Source: Maricaulis sp048269565 (GTDB taxonomy: Bacteria; Pseudomonadota; Alphaproteobacteria; Caulobacterales; Maricaulaceae). From it: a stretch of DNA of 64,000 nucleotides. A program made the translations under genes and the position numbers. A model generated the notes under the pieces. It saw nothing but the letters and a program-made list of their open reading frames with translations. It was not told the DNA's origin and searched no databases. The stretch covers positions 124,001 through 188,000 of the forward strand of contig NZ_JBLXIK010000001.1 of assembly GCF_048269565.1 (NCBI RefSeq), given 5' to 3'. Shown one piece after another: positions 26,940 to 35,761 of the stretch. The stretch's first letter is position 1. Every line of letters begins with the position of its first letter.

Positions 26940-27464
26940 TTGAACACGATTTTCAGGTCAATGACGACACTATGCCTGGCCGCGGGACTCATGGCCGGCT
27001 GCGGTGACAGCGGCACGCAATCCGCGCAATCAACGCAGGCGGACCAGATCGAGGATTATGCTGCGGCGCATGGCGTCGATGCCGATGTCCGGACCGCGCC
27101 CGATGGCGAGGTCGAGTCGGTGGCGATCGATCAGGGGATGGGGCAGGTCGGCATGAATCTGGATCTGCCCGACGGCTTCCCGGGCGATATCCCGCTCTAT
27201 CCGGGCCTGAATATCTATGGCGCCAGCACAATTCCGGGCAATGGCCACAGTATCGCCGCGATGAGTGAGGCCGAGGCCGGCACTGTCGCCAGCTGGTATT
27301 CCGCGCAGATGCCGTCCGAGGGCTGGAGCGAGGCCGACGCACCGCAGGGCGTGCCGGGCCAGACCGCCATGATCTTCGAAAAGGACAATCGTCGCGTCAT
27401 GCTGACGCTGACCCCGGGCGCCTCGGGGACGACGATGAGTCTGGTCACTCTGGCACTGGGCTAG
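26940..27464 (+). CDS. Predicted lipoprotein, unknown function
   Basis: A 174-residue predicted lipoprotein with lipobox LMAGC at about residues 17-21. TTG 26940 is chosen because GGGGAGG lies just upstream and it supplies the Arg of the signal peptide; ATG 26961 lacks both. After a flexible Ser/Gln stretch comes a domain with DLPDGFPGDIPLYPGLNIYG and a predicted alpha/beta end (AGTVASWYSAQMPSEGWSE). That end resembles small periplasmic proteins that measure a mean-and-spread layout, but I cannot name the family. First of four exported or membrane genes. Confidence 0.75.
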   Translation: MNTIFRSMTTLCLAAGLMAGCGDSGTQSAQSTQADQIEDYAAAHGVDADVRTAPDGEVESVAIDQGMGQVGMNLDLPDGFPGDIPLYPGLNIYGASTIPGNGHSIAAMSEAEAGTVASWYSAQMPSEGWSEADAPQGVPGQTAMIFEKDNRRVMLTLTPGASGTTMSLVTLALG

Positions 27465-27470
27465 CGGCGC

Positions 27471-27860
27471 GTGATCACGTCGCGTCCCGGCTCCGCCCTG
27501 GCCCGTTTCGTCCTCCTGCCACTGCGCACACTGGCCGCGATCCTGGTCGGTTTTGCGCTGACGACCTGGCTGGCGGGACAGTTCTGGGTCGATCCCGGCG
27601 CCGGTCTGGCGGCCGCGCCTGAAGCCATGGGCTATGGGCTCGGCGGCGCACTCATCGCCGGTCTCATTGCCGCAACTGCCGGACATTGGCTGCCTGCGGC
27701 CCGGCTCAACGCCTTGACGCTCGTCTGCCTGCTGCTCGCGGCGGGGCTGGCAGTCTTCATCGCTTATCGCGCCGTCATCGTCAGCGGTGAAGCGGTGGGA
27801 GATCCGAATGAGACCCGGCCCGTGACACAGCTTCCCGCCTCCGGGGCGGGTCCGGAATAG
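27471..27860 (+). CDS. Small membrane protein, unknown
   Basis: 129 residues with three predicted membrane helices (about 17-37, 52-68 and 78-100) and a Pro/Ala-rich tail. Start GTG 27471 lies six bases after the lipoprotein stop. I recognise no family. Its place between a lipoprotein and secreted proteins suggests an envelope role. Confidence 0.65.
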   Translation: MITSRPGSALARFVLLPLRTLAAILVGFALTTWLAGQFWVDPGAGLAAAPEAMGYGLGGALIAGLIAATAGHWLPAARLNALTLVCLLLAAGLAVFIAYRAVIVSGEAVGDPNETRPVTQLPASGAGPE

Positions 27861-27869
27861 GGGGAGACC

Positions 27870-28868
27870 ATGTCGGCCAATGAGGTGATGTCCTGCAGCG
27901 CGCTGGCCCCCGTTCTGACCCTGGCGCTGATGCTGACGGGTTTGGCCGCGCCGGCCGGAGCACAGGTCTGCGAGGATACTTCAGCGCTGCGCGCCGGGTC
28001 TGTGTCCGGCGAGATCTCCGGCGCGCATGCCTATAGCGTTCTGGTCAATGGCGACTGGCGGTTCGAACTGCAGCCACAGCCCCATGGCTGGGTCATTGCC
28101 GTGATCGACGCCGACGGGCAGGACCGCACCGCCCTGACACCGCCGCTGCATCTGGACACCAATCCGCGCCGGCTCAGCGGCTGGCATTTGCGCAATGCCG
28201 CCAATACCGCCGCCAATCAGGGCGATATCAATGCGCCGCAACTGGAGCGCCGTTTGGTGATCGCCGGCGATGACGGCAATCCGGCGCCGGGCGTGTTCAA
28301 TATCCGCGATTACGGTCTCGCTGACCTGGAGCCGGGAGAGCGGGCGCGGCTGGTTTATCTGCGCTTCGACGCCTGTCTGTATTTCCCGCGCACGGAGGAA
28401 GAGCAGCAGACGGCGGCCGATCTTGCCAGCCCGGTTTTCCTCCCCGAGGAGGTGGAGCAGCTGCGCGATTGCGGCCTCACCTCTGACTATGAGCTGGAGG
28501 CCTGGATGCTGCCGCGCACGCTGGGCGGTGATTTTGATGGCGATGGCGCGCTCGATATCGCGGCGCCGGTGCGGCGGACCCGCGATCAGTCCCGCGCCAT
28601 CGCGATCTGCCGGGCCGGCAGCTGGATTGACGTGCTTGAAGCGGTCGACGGCGGGGCGGCTGATGCATTCGGCGCCTATCTGCAGCAGGCCGAAGCCTGG
28701 CAAGTCACCGCACTGGATGCCGGGCCCGAGGCTGAACGTCCCGGCATCGTCCCCGGCGTGCACGGCGATGTGATCTCCGTCGAGCGGATCGAAAAACAGG
28801 CCTGGACCGTGTTTTGGGACGGGACGCAGTTTCGCGCCTTCGAGCGCTATCACCATGTCGAACCCTGA
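27870..28868 (+). CDS. Exported protein with a DxDGD calcium-loop-like motif, unknown
   Basis: 332 residues with a signal peptide ending PAGAQ (about residue 32). The central segment GDFDGDGALDIAAPV looks like the calcium loop of FG-GAP or dockerin-like repeats, and several cysteines (CEDTSA, RFDACLYF, LRDCGL, AICRAG) could form disulfides. No family name is certain. ATG 27870 follows GGGGGAG. Its 3' end runs into the leader of the VWA gene. Confidence 0.7.
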   Translation: MSANEVMSCSALAPVLTLALMLTGLAAPAGAQVCEDTSALRAGSVSGEISGAHAYSVLVNGDWRFELQPQPHGWVIAVIDADGQDRTALTPPLHLDTNPRRLSGWHLRNAANTAANQGDINAPQLERRLVIAGDDGNPAPGVFNIRDYGLADLEPGERARLVYLRFDACLYFPRTEEEQQTAADLASPVFLPEEVEQLRDCGLTSDYELEAWMLPRTLGGDFDGDGALDIAAPVRRTRDQSRAIAICRAGSWIDVLEAVDGGAADAFGAYLQQAEAWQVTALDAGPEAERPGIVPGVHGDVISVERIEKQAWTVFWDGTQFRAFERYHHVEP

Positions 28869-28896
28869 GCTCGCTCCCGGAACAAGGATCAAGACC

Positions 28897-30771
28897 ATGC
28901 GGTATCTGCTCGCCTTCTTCGCCTCGCTTGTCGTCAGCGGCGCCGGCCTGGCCCAGGCCTACACCATCGACGGGCCGGAGCGGGCCCATATCCGCGAGAG
29001 CCTGGATATCGGCTGGACCGCACCGCAGGACGATGGCGGCCTGATCGAGATCCGCCCCGCCGATGGCGAGCAGCGGCGGTCTGTCTATGCCTATGTCCGC
29101 GCCAATCCCCAGAGCATTCTCGCGCCCAATGCGGCCGGCGAGTATGTGATCGTCTATGTCCATGGCGGCGAGGTGCAGGCGAGCCGCCCGCTCAGCGTCT
29201 ACCTGCCCGAGGCGACACTGGCGGCACCCGATACGGCCGATGCAGGCGCGGCGTTCGAGGTGGTGTGGACCGGACCCGACAGCAATGGCGACCGCATCAC
29301 CCTGGCCGAACGCGATGGCGCCGTGATCCGCGGTCTGAGCTATGCCTATACCGGCAGCCGCAATGGCAGCCCGGTGCGCCTGACAGCGCCGCGCGATGCC
29401 GGCGAGTACGATATCGTCTATGTCAGCGCCGACACCGTGCTGGCGCGTGCACCGCTGACGGTTGGCGGCATCACCGCCAGCCTGTCCGCGCCGGCGCAGG
29501 TGCATGCAGGCGGGACCGTCACCGTCGCGTGGGAGGGCCCGCGCAACGCACAGGACCGGATCACCTTCGCCGCGCGCGATGGCGAGCCGCTGGGCGGCGC
29601 GAGTTATCGCTATGTCAGCGCCGCGACCGGGCAAAGCGTGGTACTGATCGCGGCGGAAACCACCGGACCGGTCGATATCGTCTATCTCTCCGGCGGACGG
29701 GTGATCGGCCGCACACCGATCGAGGTCATTCCCGCCAGTATCGAACTGGACGCCCCGTCCGCGGTCGAGGCGCGGATGCAGTTCGAGGCGCGCTGGTCGG
29801 GCGCCGGCAATCAGGGCGATGTCATCCGGATGCAGGCGGCCGATGGCAGCCAGGCCGCCTATCGCTATATCGACCCGAACGAGCCGGTCGCGCCGCTGGT
29901 CGCGCCCGCCAGCGAAGGTGAGTATGAGCTGGTCTATTTCAGCCGCGCCGGCCGCGAGATGGCACGCCGCGCGATCACCGTCCGTCCGGCGCCGCAATTG
30001 CCCGGCGAATTGCTGGTCGAACAGTCGCGCGCCCAGCTCGGACCGCAGGACGCGGTCGGGGTCATCCTCGATGCCTCAGGCTCGATGCTGCAGCGTATCG
30101 GCAGCGAGCGGCGTATCGAGATCGCGCGCCAGACGCTGGCGCATCTGGTCAGCGACACCATCCCCGCCGGCACCGGTTTCGCGCTGCGGGTGTTTGGCCA
30201 CCGGGAAACCGATTCCTGCCGCACCGACCTGGAAATCCCGCTCGGACCGCTGGTGCCGGACGCCGCCAGCGCCGTGATCTCGAACGTCAATGCGATGAAT
30301 CTCGCCCGCACGCCGCTGGGCCATTCCATCGCCCTGGCTGGCGATGACCTGGGCGCGGCGACGGGCCAGCGCATCCTGATCCTGCTGACCGATGGTGAGG
30401 AGACCTGTGACGGCGATCCGGCGGCCGCGATCCAGAGCCTGCGTGACCGGGGCTGGGATATCCGCGTGAATATCGTCGGTTTTGCCATCGATGATGCGGA
30501 TCTGGAAGCCGAATTTCGCGCCTGGGCGGCGCTCGGCAATGGCGATTATTTCACCGCCGGTGACGGTGCCGAGCTGGAAGCTGCGCTCAGCCAGGCGATC
30601 GCGGTCGAGTTCGAAATCATCGATGCGGCCACCGGCGAAACTGCCGGCCACGGCCGTGCAGGCGAGCCAGTCACCCTGGCGCCGGGCGACTACCAGCTGC
30701 GTTGGGGTGAGGCGGGGACGCGCAATCTCGCCATCGTCTCGGCTGAGACAACGCGCGTGACGCTGGACTAG
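28897..30771 (+). CDS. Exported von Willebrand factor A domain protein with four beta-sandwich repeats
   Basis: 624 residues. A signal peptide ends GLAQA (residue 21). Four repeats of about 82 residues follow (23-101, 106-188, 192-275, 280-363), each with W.GP...GD.I....DG, a Y.Y pair, an AP..GEY.IVY strand and a closing PL.V strand. A VWA domain lies at about 386-565 with the MIDAS start LDASGSM, a Thr in ARTPLGHS and LLTDGEE. A small beta domain ends the protein. ATG 28897 gives a clean signal peptide; 28855 is an extension. Probably a periplasmic or surface metal-dependent adhesion or assembly protein. Fourth in the exported set. Confidence 0.85.
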   Translation: MRYLLAFFASLVVSGAGLAQAYTIDGPERAHIRESLDIGWTAPQDDGGLIEIRPADGEQRRSVYAYVRANPQSILAPNAAGEYVIVYVHGGEVQASRPLSVYLPEATLAAPDTADAGAAFEVVWTGPDSNGDRITLAERDGAVIRGLSYAYTGSRNGSPVRLTAPRDAGEYDIVYVSADTVLARAPLTVGGITASLSAPAQVHAGGTVTVAWEGPRNAQDRITFAARDGEPLGGASYRYVSAATGQSVVLIAAETTGPVDIVYLSGGRVIGRTPIEVIPASIELDAPSAVEARMQFEARWSGAGNQGDVIRMQAADGSQAAYRYIDPNEPVAPLVAPASEGEYELVYFSRAGREMARRAITVRPAPQLPGELLVEQSRAQLGPQDAVGVILDASGSMLQRIGSERRIEIARQTLAHLVSDTIPAGTGFALRVFGHRETDSCRTDLEIPLGPLVPDAASAVISNVNAMNLARTPLGHSIALAGDDLGAATGQRILILLTDGEETCDGDPAAAIQSLRDRGWDIRVNIVGFAIDDADLEAEFRAWAALGNGDYFTAGDGAELEAALSQAIAVEFEIIDAATGETAGHGRAGEPVTLAPGDYQLRWGEAGTRNLAIVSAETTRVTLD

Positions 30772-30791
30772 CGGGCCGCGATGGCTGCTGA

Positions 30792-31955
30792 TCAGGCCTT
30801 GTTGCCCACCGGTTTGGCGATGACCTTGCCGTCCTCGAGCGCCAGCGCGATTTCGCCGCGTTTGAGGCCCATTGCCGGTTCGCCAAACACACCGCGGCGC
30901 CAGCCGCGCATGGCGGGCACGTCGGGATTGTCGCTGGCGGCGATCTTTTCCAGGTCGGGCATGGTGGCGATCAGGCGCGGCGCGACGCCGGCCTCTTCGG
31001 CGACCAGTTTGAGGAAGACCTTGAGCAATTCGATGGTCGGGCCAATGCCCTGCGGCGTTGGTGCCGGCTTTTCGACCTTGGGCGCATAGCTTTCCGGATC
31101 GGCCATCGCGGCCTTCATGTCAGCATAGAGCCGTTCGGCCGGTTTGGAGCGCTCGAAGCCGCGCGGCACGGCGCGCAGGCCCTGCATCTGCCCCTCTTCG
31201 GTCGGGGCCAGGGTCGCGATCTCGTAGAGCGCATCATCCTTCATCACGCGCTGGCGCGGCATGTCACGGGTCTGGGCCTCGCGTTCGCGCCAGGCGGCGG
31301 CGGCGCGCAGGGCGGCAAGCCATTTGGGATGCATCTTGCGCAGTTTGAGGCGCTTCCAGGCGTCTTCCGGATCCATGCGATAGGTGTCGGGACTGGTCAG
31401 GATGGCCATTTCGTCCTGCACCCAGGCGGTGCGGTTCTTCTTTTCCAGCCGCTCGCGCATGATCGGGTAGAGATCGCGCAGATGCGTCACATCGCCCATC
31501 GCATAGACGAGCTGATTGTCCGATAGCGGCCGGCGTGACCAGTCGGTGAAGCGTGAACCCTTGTCGACCGGGCGCTTGAGCAGGGTCTGGACCAGATTGT
31601 CATAGGCGATGGAATCGCCCAGCCCGATCGCCATCGCCGCGACCTGGCTGTCAAACATCGGCGTCGGGATCAGCCCGTCGCCGAGATTGTAGAAAATCTC
31701 CAGATCCTGGCGTGCCGCGTGGAAGACCTTCATCACCCGCTCATCGACCATCAATTCCCAGAAGGGCTCGAGATCAATGCCCTCGGCGAGCGGATCGATG
31801 ATGACTTCGGTATCGCCGCCAGCGGCCTGGATCAGGCACAGGGAAGGCCAATAGACCGTCTCGCGCATGAATTCGGTGTCGACGGCTACATGTTCGGCCT
31901 GGAGGAGGGCGTCGCAGGCCCGGGCGAGCTGGTCTGTTGTCGTGATAATGTTCAT
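30792..31955 (-). CDS. rnd: Ribonuclease D
   Basis: 3' exoribonuclease for tRNA maturation. The 387-residue protein has the DEDDy motifs VDTEFMRE (residues about 24-31), HAARQDLEIFYN, and a Y-containing third motif near QLVYAMGDVTHL. An HRDC domain follows (about 210-290). ATG 31955 was picked over a longer frame to 32075 because the family starts just before the first exonuclease motif. It is the last gene of the minus-strand run tetR-plsC-plsC-MFS-rnd. Confidence 0.95.
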   Translation of the reverse strand: MNIITTTDQLARACDALLQAEHVAVDTEFMRETVYWPSLCLIQAAGGDTEVIIDPLAEGIDLEPFWELMVDERVMKVFHAARQDLEIFYNLGDGLIPTPMFDSQVAAMAIGLGDSIAYDNLVQTLLKRPVDKGSRFTDWSRRPLSDNQLVYAMGDVTHLRDLYPIMRERLEKKNRTAWVQDEMAILTSPDTYRMDPEDAWKRLKLRKMHPKWLAALRAAAAWREREAQTRDMPRQRVMKDDALYEIATLAPTEEGQMQGLRAVPRGFERSKPAERLYADMKAAMADPESYAPKVEKPAPTPQGIGPTIELLKVFLKLVAEEAGVAPRLIATMPDLEKIAASDNPDVPAMRGWRRGVFGEPAMGLKRGEIALALEDGKVIAKPVGNKA

Positions 31956-31992
31956 GCCTTGGCCCTTTAGCGCCTGAGCCGGCTTTTGGCTA

Positions 31993-33309
31993 TCATTGAG
32001 GCGCAGACGCTGCCTTGCGGCGCAGGCTGAGCCGCCAGATCGTGACCAGCGCCACCAGGGCGCTGCCGCCGGCAATCAGCAGGAAGGCGGTCTGGATCGG
32101 TAGCTGGCCCATGGCGATGAAGGCGAGGGTGAACTGGCCCAGCGTCGCCGTCGCCGCATTCATGATGCCGCCGGCGGCGAGCAGGCGTCCACGCAGCTCC
32201 GGCGCGGCGCGGCGCTGCGCCATCGCCTGCAGCGGGACCACGAACAGGCCGGCCGAGACGGCAGCCAGTCCGAGATCGGCGAGCAGACGCCAATTGCCAC
32301 GCTCGGCGAAGAAGGCGGTGGCATCCATTAGCGGCGCGCCCTCGGGCACCAGCGGATTGGACCATGTGGCCAGGGCGACGTCCGTGGTGAAGATCACCAG
32401 CCCGATCGCGCCGGCGATCGAGAAGGCGAGCGCATCGCCCTTGCCGCTGAGCGCACCGCACAGCAGCGCACCGATGGCCGCACCGGCCGTGAACAGGGCG
32501 CTGAACAACAGCACCACGGTCTCGTCGGCGCCGAGCACCGAGGCGGTGAAGACCGGCATCAGCGTGATGATCGAGGCGGCCAGCATCCAGAACCAGGCCG
32601 CGCCGAGCAGGGGCCGCAACACTTCCGGTGCCTTGAGCGCATAGCCGAGGACGCGGACGGTTTCGGCGAGGAAGTTGAAATTCAGCGGCAGGTCCGGATT
32701 GGCGCCGTCGACATGGGGCAATTGCCGCGCCGACAGCCAGCCTAGAATGGCGATCACGACGAGGGCGCCGCCGATGATTTCCGGGCCCAGCGGGCGCACC
32801 GCCAGCCAGGTGCCCAGCGCCACGCCGGCGAGGATCGAGACATTGAGGAAGCCGCTGAGCAGCGCATTGGCGGGCACCAGCTCGTGTGGTGCCATCAGGC
32901 TGGGCAGGGCTGCATTCTTCGCCGGGGTGAAAAAGGCGGATTGCGTCCCCATCAGGAACAGGGTCGGCAGCAGCAGCAAGGGTTGCCGCAGCACGAGGGC
33001 GAGCGCGGCCAGCAGCATGATCCAGATCTCGATCTGCTTGGTGACGCGCATGATGCGGGTCCGGTCGAACCGGTCAGCCATCCGGCCGGCAATGGCCGAG
33101 AACAGGAAGATCGGCAGGGTGATCATCGAGGCCGCGATCGGCACCAGGATGTCGCGCTCGATCCCGAACAGGGTCAGCCCGGAGAAGGTGACCATGGTCA
33201 CCAGGGCATAGCGAAAGAGATTGTCATTGAGCGAGCCGAGGCATTGCGCCAGCAGCAGCGGCAGGAAACGTCTCTGGGTGACGAGTTGGGCTGCGATTCT
33301 GGCACTCAT
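31993..33309 (-). CDS. MFS transporter, lysophospholipid transporter (LplT)-like
   Basis: A 438-residue protein of 12 predicted helices with the MFS motif GRMADRFDRTR between helices 2 and 3 and the opening FLPLLLAQCLGSLNDNLFRYAL typical of the LplT/Aas-fused transporter group. In E. coli LplT flips lysophospholipids for reacylation by Aas. Here the gene overlaps a PlsC-type acyltransferase by ATGA, which supports a lysophospholipid salvage role. Substrate remains an inference. Confidence 0.85.
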   Translation of the reverse strand: MSARIAAQLVTQRRFLPLLLAQCLGSLNDNLFRYALVTMVTFSGLTLFGIERDILVPIAASMITLPIFLFSAIAGRMADRFDRTRIMRVTKQIEIWIMLLAALALVLRQPLLLLPTLFLMGTQSAFFTPAKNAALPSLMAPHELVPANALLSGFLNVSILAGVALGTWLAVRPLGPEIIGGALVVIAILGWLSARQLPHVDGANPDLPLNFNFLAETVRVLGYALKAPEVLRPLLGAAWFWMLAASIITLMPVFTASVLGADETVVLLFSALFTAGAAIGALLCGALSGKGDALAFSIAGAIGLVIFTTDVALATWSNPLVPEGAPLMDATAFFAERGNWRLLADLGLAAVSAGLFVVPLQAMAQRRAAPELRGRLLAAGGIMNAATATLGQFTLAFIAMGQLPIQTAFLLIAGGSALVALVTIWRLSLRRKAASAPQ

Positions 33310-34013
33310 GATTGTCCCTCCGCTTCAAGCTCGCGGGTTCGCGTTTCAATGACATCCTGCAGGCGTTGCATGAAGATTTCACGAGGAAGCCCTGGCGGGA
33401 TGGGTTCGAGGAATTCGATCACGGCCGGGCCGGGATGTTTTTCCCATTCCTCCTCGGGCCAGCGCAGGCCGAGATTGGTCGCGACCGGCACCACGGCGCG
33501 GCCCAGTTCGGCGTAGAGCATGTAGACGCCCTTGCGGTAGCGCCGGGTGACGCCGACAGCGGCCATGCCGCCCTCCGGATAGATCAGGAGCGGGCGATGA
33601 TCATCGGCAATGCGCCTGACGGCCTGCTGCAAGGCGCCCTGGGCGCGGGTATGGCCCTGGGCATCGACCATGGTGGCACCGGCGCATTTGACGATGCGGT
33701 CAACCATGGGGAATTTCTCGATGCCATTGCCGATGACGAAGTTGAGATCGCCGGCCAGCGCCACCATCAGCGGCCCGTCAGGATAGGCCTGGTGTTTGGC
33801 GGCGATGATCACCGGCTCGCCGACGGGCGGCTGGCCGCGCACCTCGACCGGGATGCCGCCGACCCAGTGCATGCACAGGCGGGTGGCCTTGCCATAGGCG
33901 ATTATCGTCGCCATCAGCACGCGGCGTCCCGGTAGCCAGGCTGCAATATAGCAGAGGATGGCAAACACGCCCGAAAGGGTCCAGAAGACGATATTCAAGA
34001 GAAGCGAACGCAT
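33306..34013 (-). CDS. PlsC-family acyltransferase 1
   Basis: 1-acyl-sn-glycerol-3-phosphate acyltransferase-like protein, 235 residues. One N-terminal membrane segment is followed by the HX4D catalytic motif (AKHQAYPDG, His and Asp six apart), the EGG-type substrate motif YPEGGMA and FLEPIPPG. It overlaps the MFS gene by ATGA and follows a closely related copy 28 bases upstream. The acceptor may be LPA or a lysophospholipid. Confidence 0.9.
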   Translation of the reverse strand: MRSLLLNIVFWTLSGVFAILCYIAAWLPGRRVLMATIIAYGKATRLCMHWVGGIPVEVRGQPPVGEPVIIAAKHQAYPDGPLMVALAGDLNFVIGNGIEKFPMVDRIVKCAGATMVDAQGHTRAQGALQQAVRRIADDHRPLLIYPEGGMAAVGVTRRYRKGVYMLYAELGRAVVPVATNLGLRWPEEEWEKHPGPAVIEFLEPIPPGLPREIFMQRLQDVIETRTRELEAEGQS

Positions 34014-34041
34014 TGCTCTACCCCAGCGATTGCTTGTTCAG

Positions 34042-34827
34042 TCAAACCAGGCGTGTATGCATGGTCGCGTTTGTTTTTGTTGTCTTTGCGCGATCAGAAC
34101 CCGATTCTGTGTCCGGCGTCGCAAATTCAGCCTCAAGGGCGCGGGAGCGGGTTTCGACGCGCAGCTCCAGCTCGGCCAGGAAGGTGTTGCGGTCAGCACT
34201 CGGGCCCATCGGTTCAAGGAATTCGATCACCGCCGCGCCGGAAAACTTGGTCCATTTCTGTTGCGGCCAGCACTGGCCGAGATTGGTCGCGACCGGCACG
34301 ACATGACGGTTCAGCTGTGACGACAGCTGCCAGGCGCCGGAGCGGTAGCGCATGCCGGTGCCGACCGGAGTGAGATGGCCTTCCGGATAGATCAGGATCG
34401 GGCGCGGCGAGCCTTCGCCCTGGGCGCGTGTCACGCCGTCGCGCAGGCTGGCCATGGCCTCGGGGCCGCCCTGGTTGGAGACCACGATGGCGCCGCAGCG
34501 TTTCAACACCCAGCCGATCAGCGGGTAGTTGAGCATGTGGTCGCCGCAGATGAAGTTCACATTTCCGCATTTGGCCATCATCACCAGGCCATCGCCCCAG
34601 GACTGGTGCTTGGCGGCCAGGATCACGGCCTGGTTCTTCGGCGGCGTGCCGCGCACCTCCACCCTTATCCCGCAAATCCAGCGCATCAGCAGCACCGTCA
34701 TGCGGGCATAGGAGCGTATGCCATGCATCAGGATTTTGCGTCCCGGCAGCAGCGCCAGCACCGCGCAGATAACCGCATAGATGGCCGAGACTGTATAATA
34801 GGCGAGATTGAAGATCAGGGATCGCAT
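34042..34827 (-). CDS. PlsC-family acyltransferase 2
   Basis: Second LPA-acyltransferase-like protein, 261 residues, paralogous to the next gene. It has a single N-terminal membrane helix, the HX4D motif in AKHQSWGDG, the YPEGHLTPVG segment and the C-terminal FLEPMGPS. One of the pair is likely the housekeeping PlsC and the other a specialised enzyme; sequence alone does not say which. 43 bases after tetR. Confidence 0.9.
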   Translation of the reverse strand: MRSLIFNLAYYTVSAIYAVICAVLALLPGRKILMHGIRSYARMTVLLMRWICGIRVEVRGTPPKNQAVILAAKHQSWGDGLVMMAKCGNVNFICGDHMLNYPLIGWVLKRCGAIVVSNQGGPEAMASLRDGVTRAQGEGSPRPILIYPEGHLTPVGTGMRYRSGAWQLSSQLNRHVVPVATNLGQCWPQQKWTKFSGAAVIEFLEPMGPSADRNTFLAELELRVETRSRALEAEFATPDTESGSDRAKTTKTNATMHTRLV

Positions 34828-34870
34828 GATGTGTCTCCGAAATTTGGGTTCGAAATCAGGGGCAGGGCGC

Positions 34871-35497
34871 TCAGGCGGCGCGCAGCACGGCCATGATGGC
34901 GGCCGTGAAAACGGGAATGAGTTCGGTCATCGGCTGTTTGATGCGGCCGAAAATGCGGTATTCCGCCGGCTGCATCACCAGACCCAGCGCCATGGCGGCC
35001 GCCAGTTCCGGATCGCCGGCCGGGATCTCGCCGCGCGCCATCGCGTCGGCCACGCAGGCCGCCATCACCGAGGACGGATCGGCACCGCCATCACCGCTCG
35101 CCGCGATGAAGTAGTTGCGGTGGGTGAGGTGGTAGGTGAATTGCGCCGGATCGGCCTCGGCCAGCTCGCAATAGGCGGCGACGACGGCATGGACAGTGTC
35201 TTCCAGGCTGGCATCGGGTTTGATCGTGCTGGCGACGAGCTCGAGCAGGCGGGCATGGATCGCCTCGAACATTTGCCGCGCCAGCGCGTCCTTGCTCTTG
35301 AAATGACGATACATGGCGCCGTCGGAAATCGTGCAGGCCTCGGCGATCTGCTTGATCGAGACGCCGTCCATGCCGTGGCGGGCAAACAGCTGCAGCGCCG
35401 CGCGCTCGATGCGCGCCTTGGTCGTGCCGCGCGGGGCGGTCACGCCGATATTCGGATCGGCACCCTCAAACAGGTCTTCGCGAAGTTTTCCGGTCAT
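34871..35497 (-). CDS. TetR-family transcriptional regulator
   Basis: 208 residues. An N-terminal helix-turn-helix (about residues 28-72, KARIERAALQLFARHGMDG, then ISDGAMYRHFKSKDALA) is followed by a variable ligand-binding domain. It is first in the run tetR-plsC-plsC-MFS and so may control lipid genes. Two inverted operator-like motifs lie directly upstream, suggesting autoregulation. The ligand is unknown; fatty acyl compounds would fit the neighbours. Confidence 0.9.
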   Translation of the reverse strand: MTGKLREDLFEGADPNIGVTAPRGTTKARIERAALQLFARHGMDGVSIKQIAEACTISDGAMYRHFKSKDALARQMFEAIHARLLELVASTIKPDASLEDTVHAVVAAYCELAEADPAQFTYHLTHRNYFIAASGDGGADPSSVMAACVADAMARGEIPAGDPELAAAMALGLVMQPAEYRIFGRIKQPMTELIPVFTAAIMAVLRAA

Positions 35498-35520
35498 GGT
35501 CAGTCTCCGTCAGGCATGAA

Positions 35521-35537
35521 AGTAAGCGTTCATTCAC
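35521..35537. promoter_or_regulatory. Candidate TetR operator, proximal copy
   Basis: AGTAAGCGTTCATTCAC, 24 bases upstream of the tetR ATG. Core of an imperfect palindrome (A.T.A.CG.T.A.T). It shares GTAAG and ATTCAC with the copy at 35571-35587 on the opposite strand. Confidence 0.55.
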
Positions 35538-35570
35538 ATGCCGTTTGTCACGGCTTTCCGATTGACGCAA

Positions 35571-35587
35571 GTGAATAGTTACTTACA
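35571..35587. promoter_or_regulatory. Candidate TetR operator, distal copy
   Basis: GTGAATAGTTACTTACA is the inverted partner of the motif at 35521-35537, and it lies just after a TTGACG sequence that could be a minus-35 element on the plus strand. Two sites in the divergent spacer would let TetR control both directions. Confidence 0.5.
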
Positions 35588-35761
35588 CGCGCTATTATGT
35601 TCTAAGCCGGGTGGCGGATTGCTGCCGATTTCCCTTGCTGAGAAGGCAGAAGCGGGCGCATGGTGAGGGGCCCTGACGACCGGCGCGGCTACCGTGCCAC
35701 ACAGCATCAGGGCGCATATCCGGGGCGAATGCCCCATTGGTCATCCAGGAGAGAGACCCCC

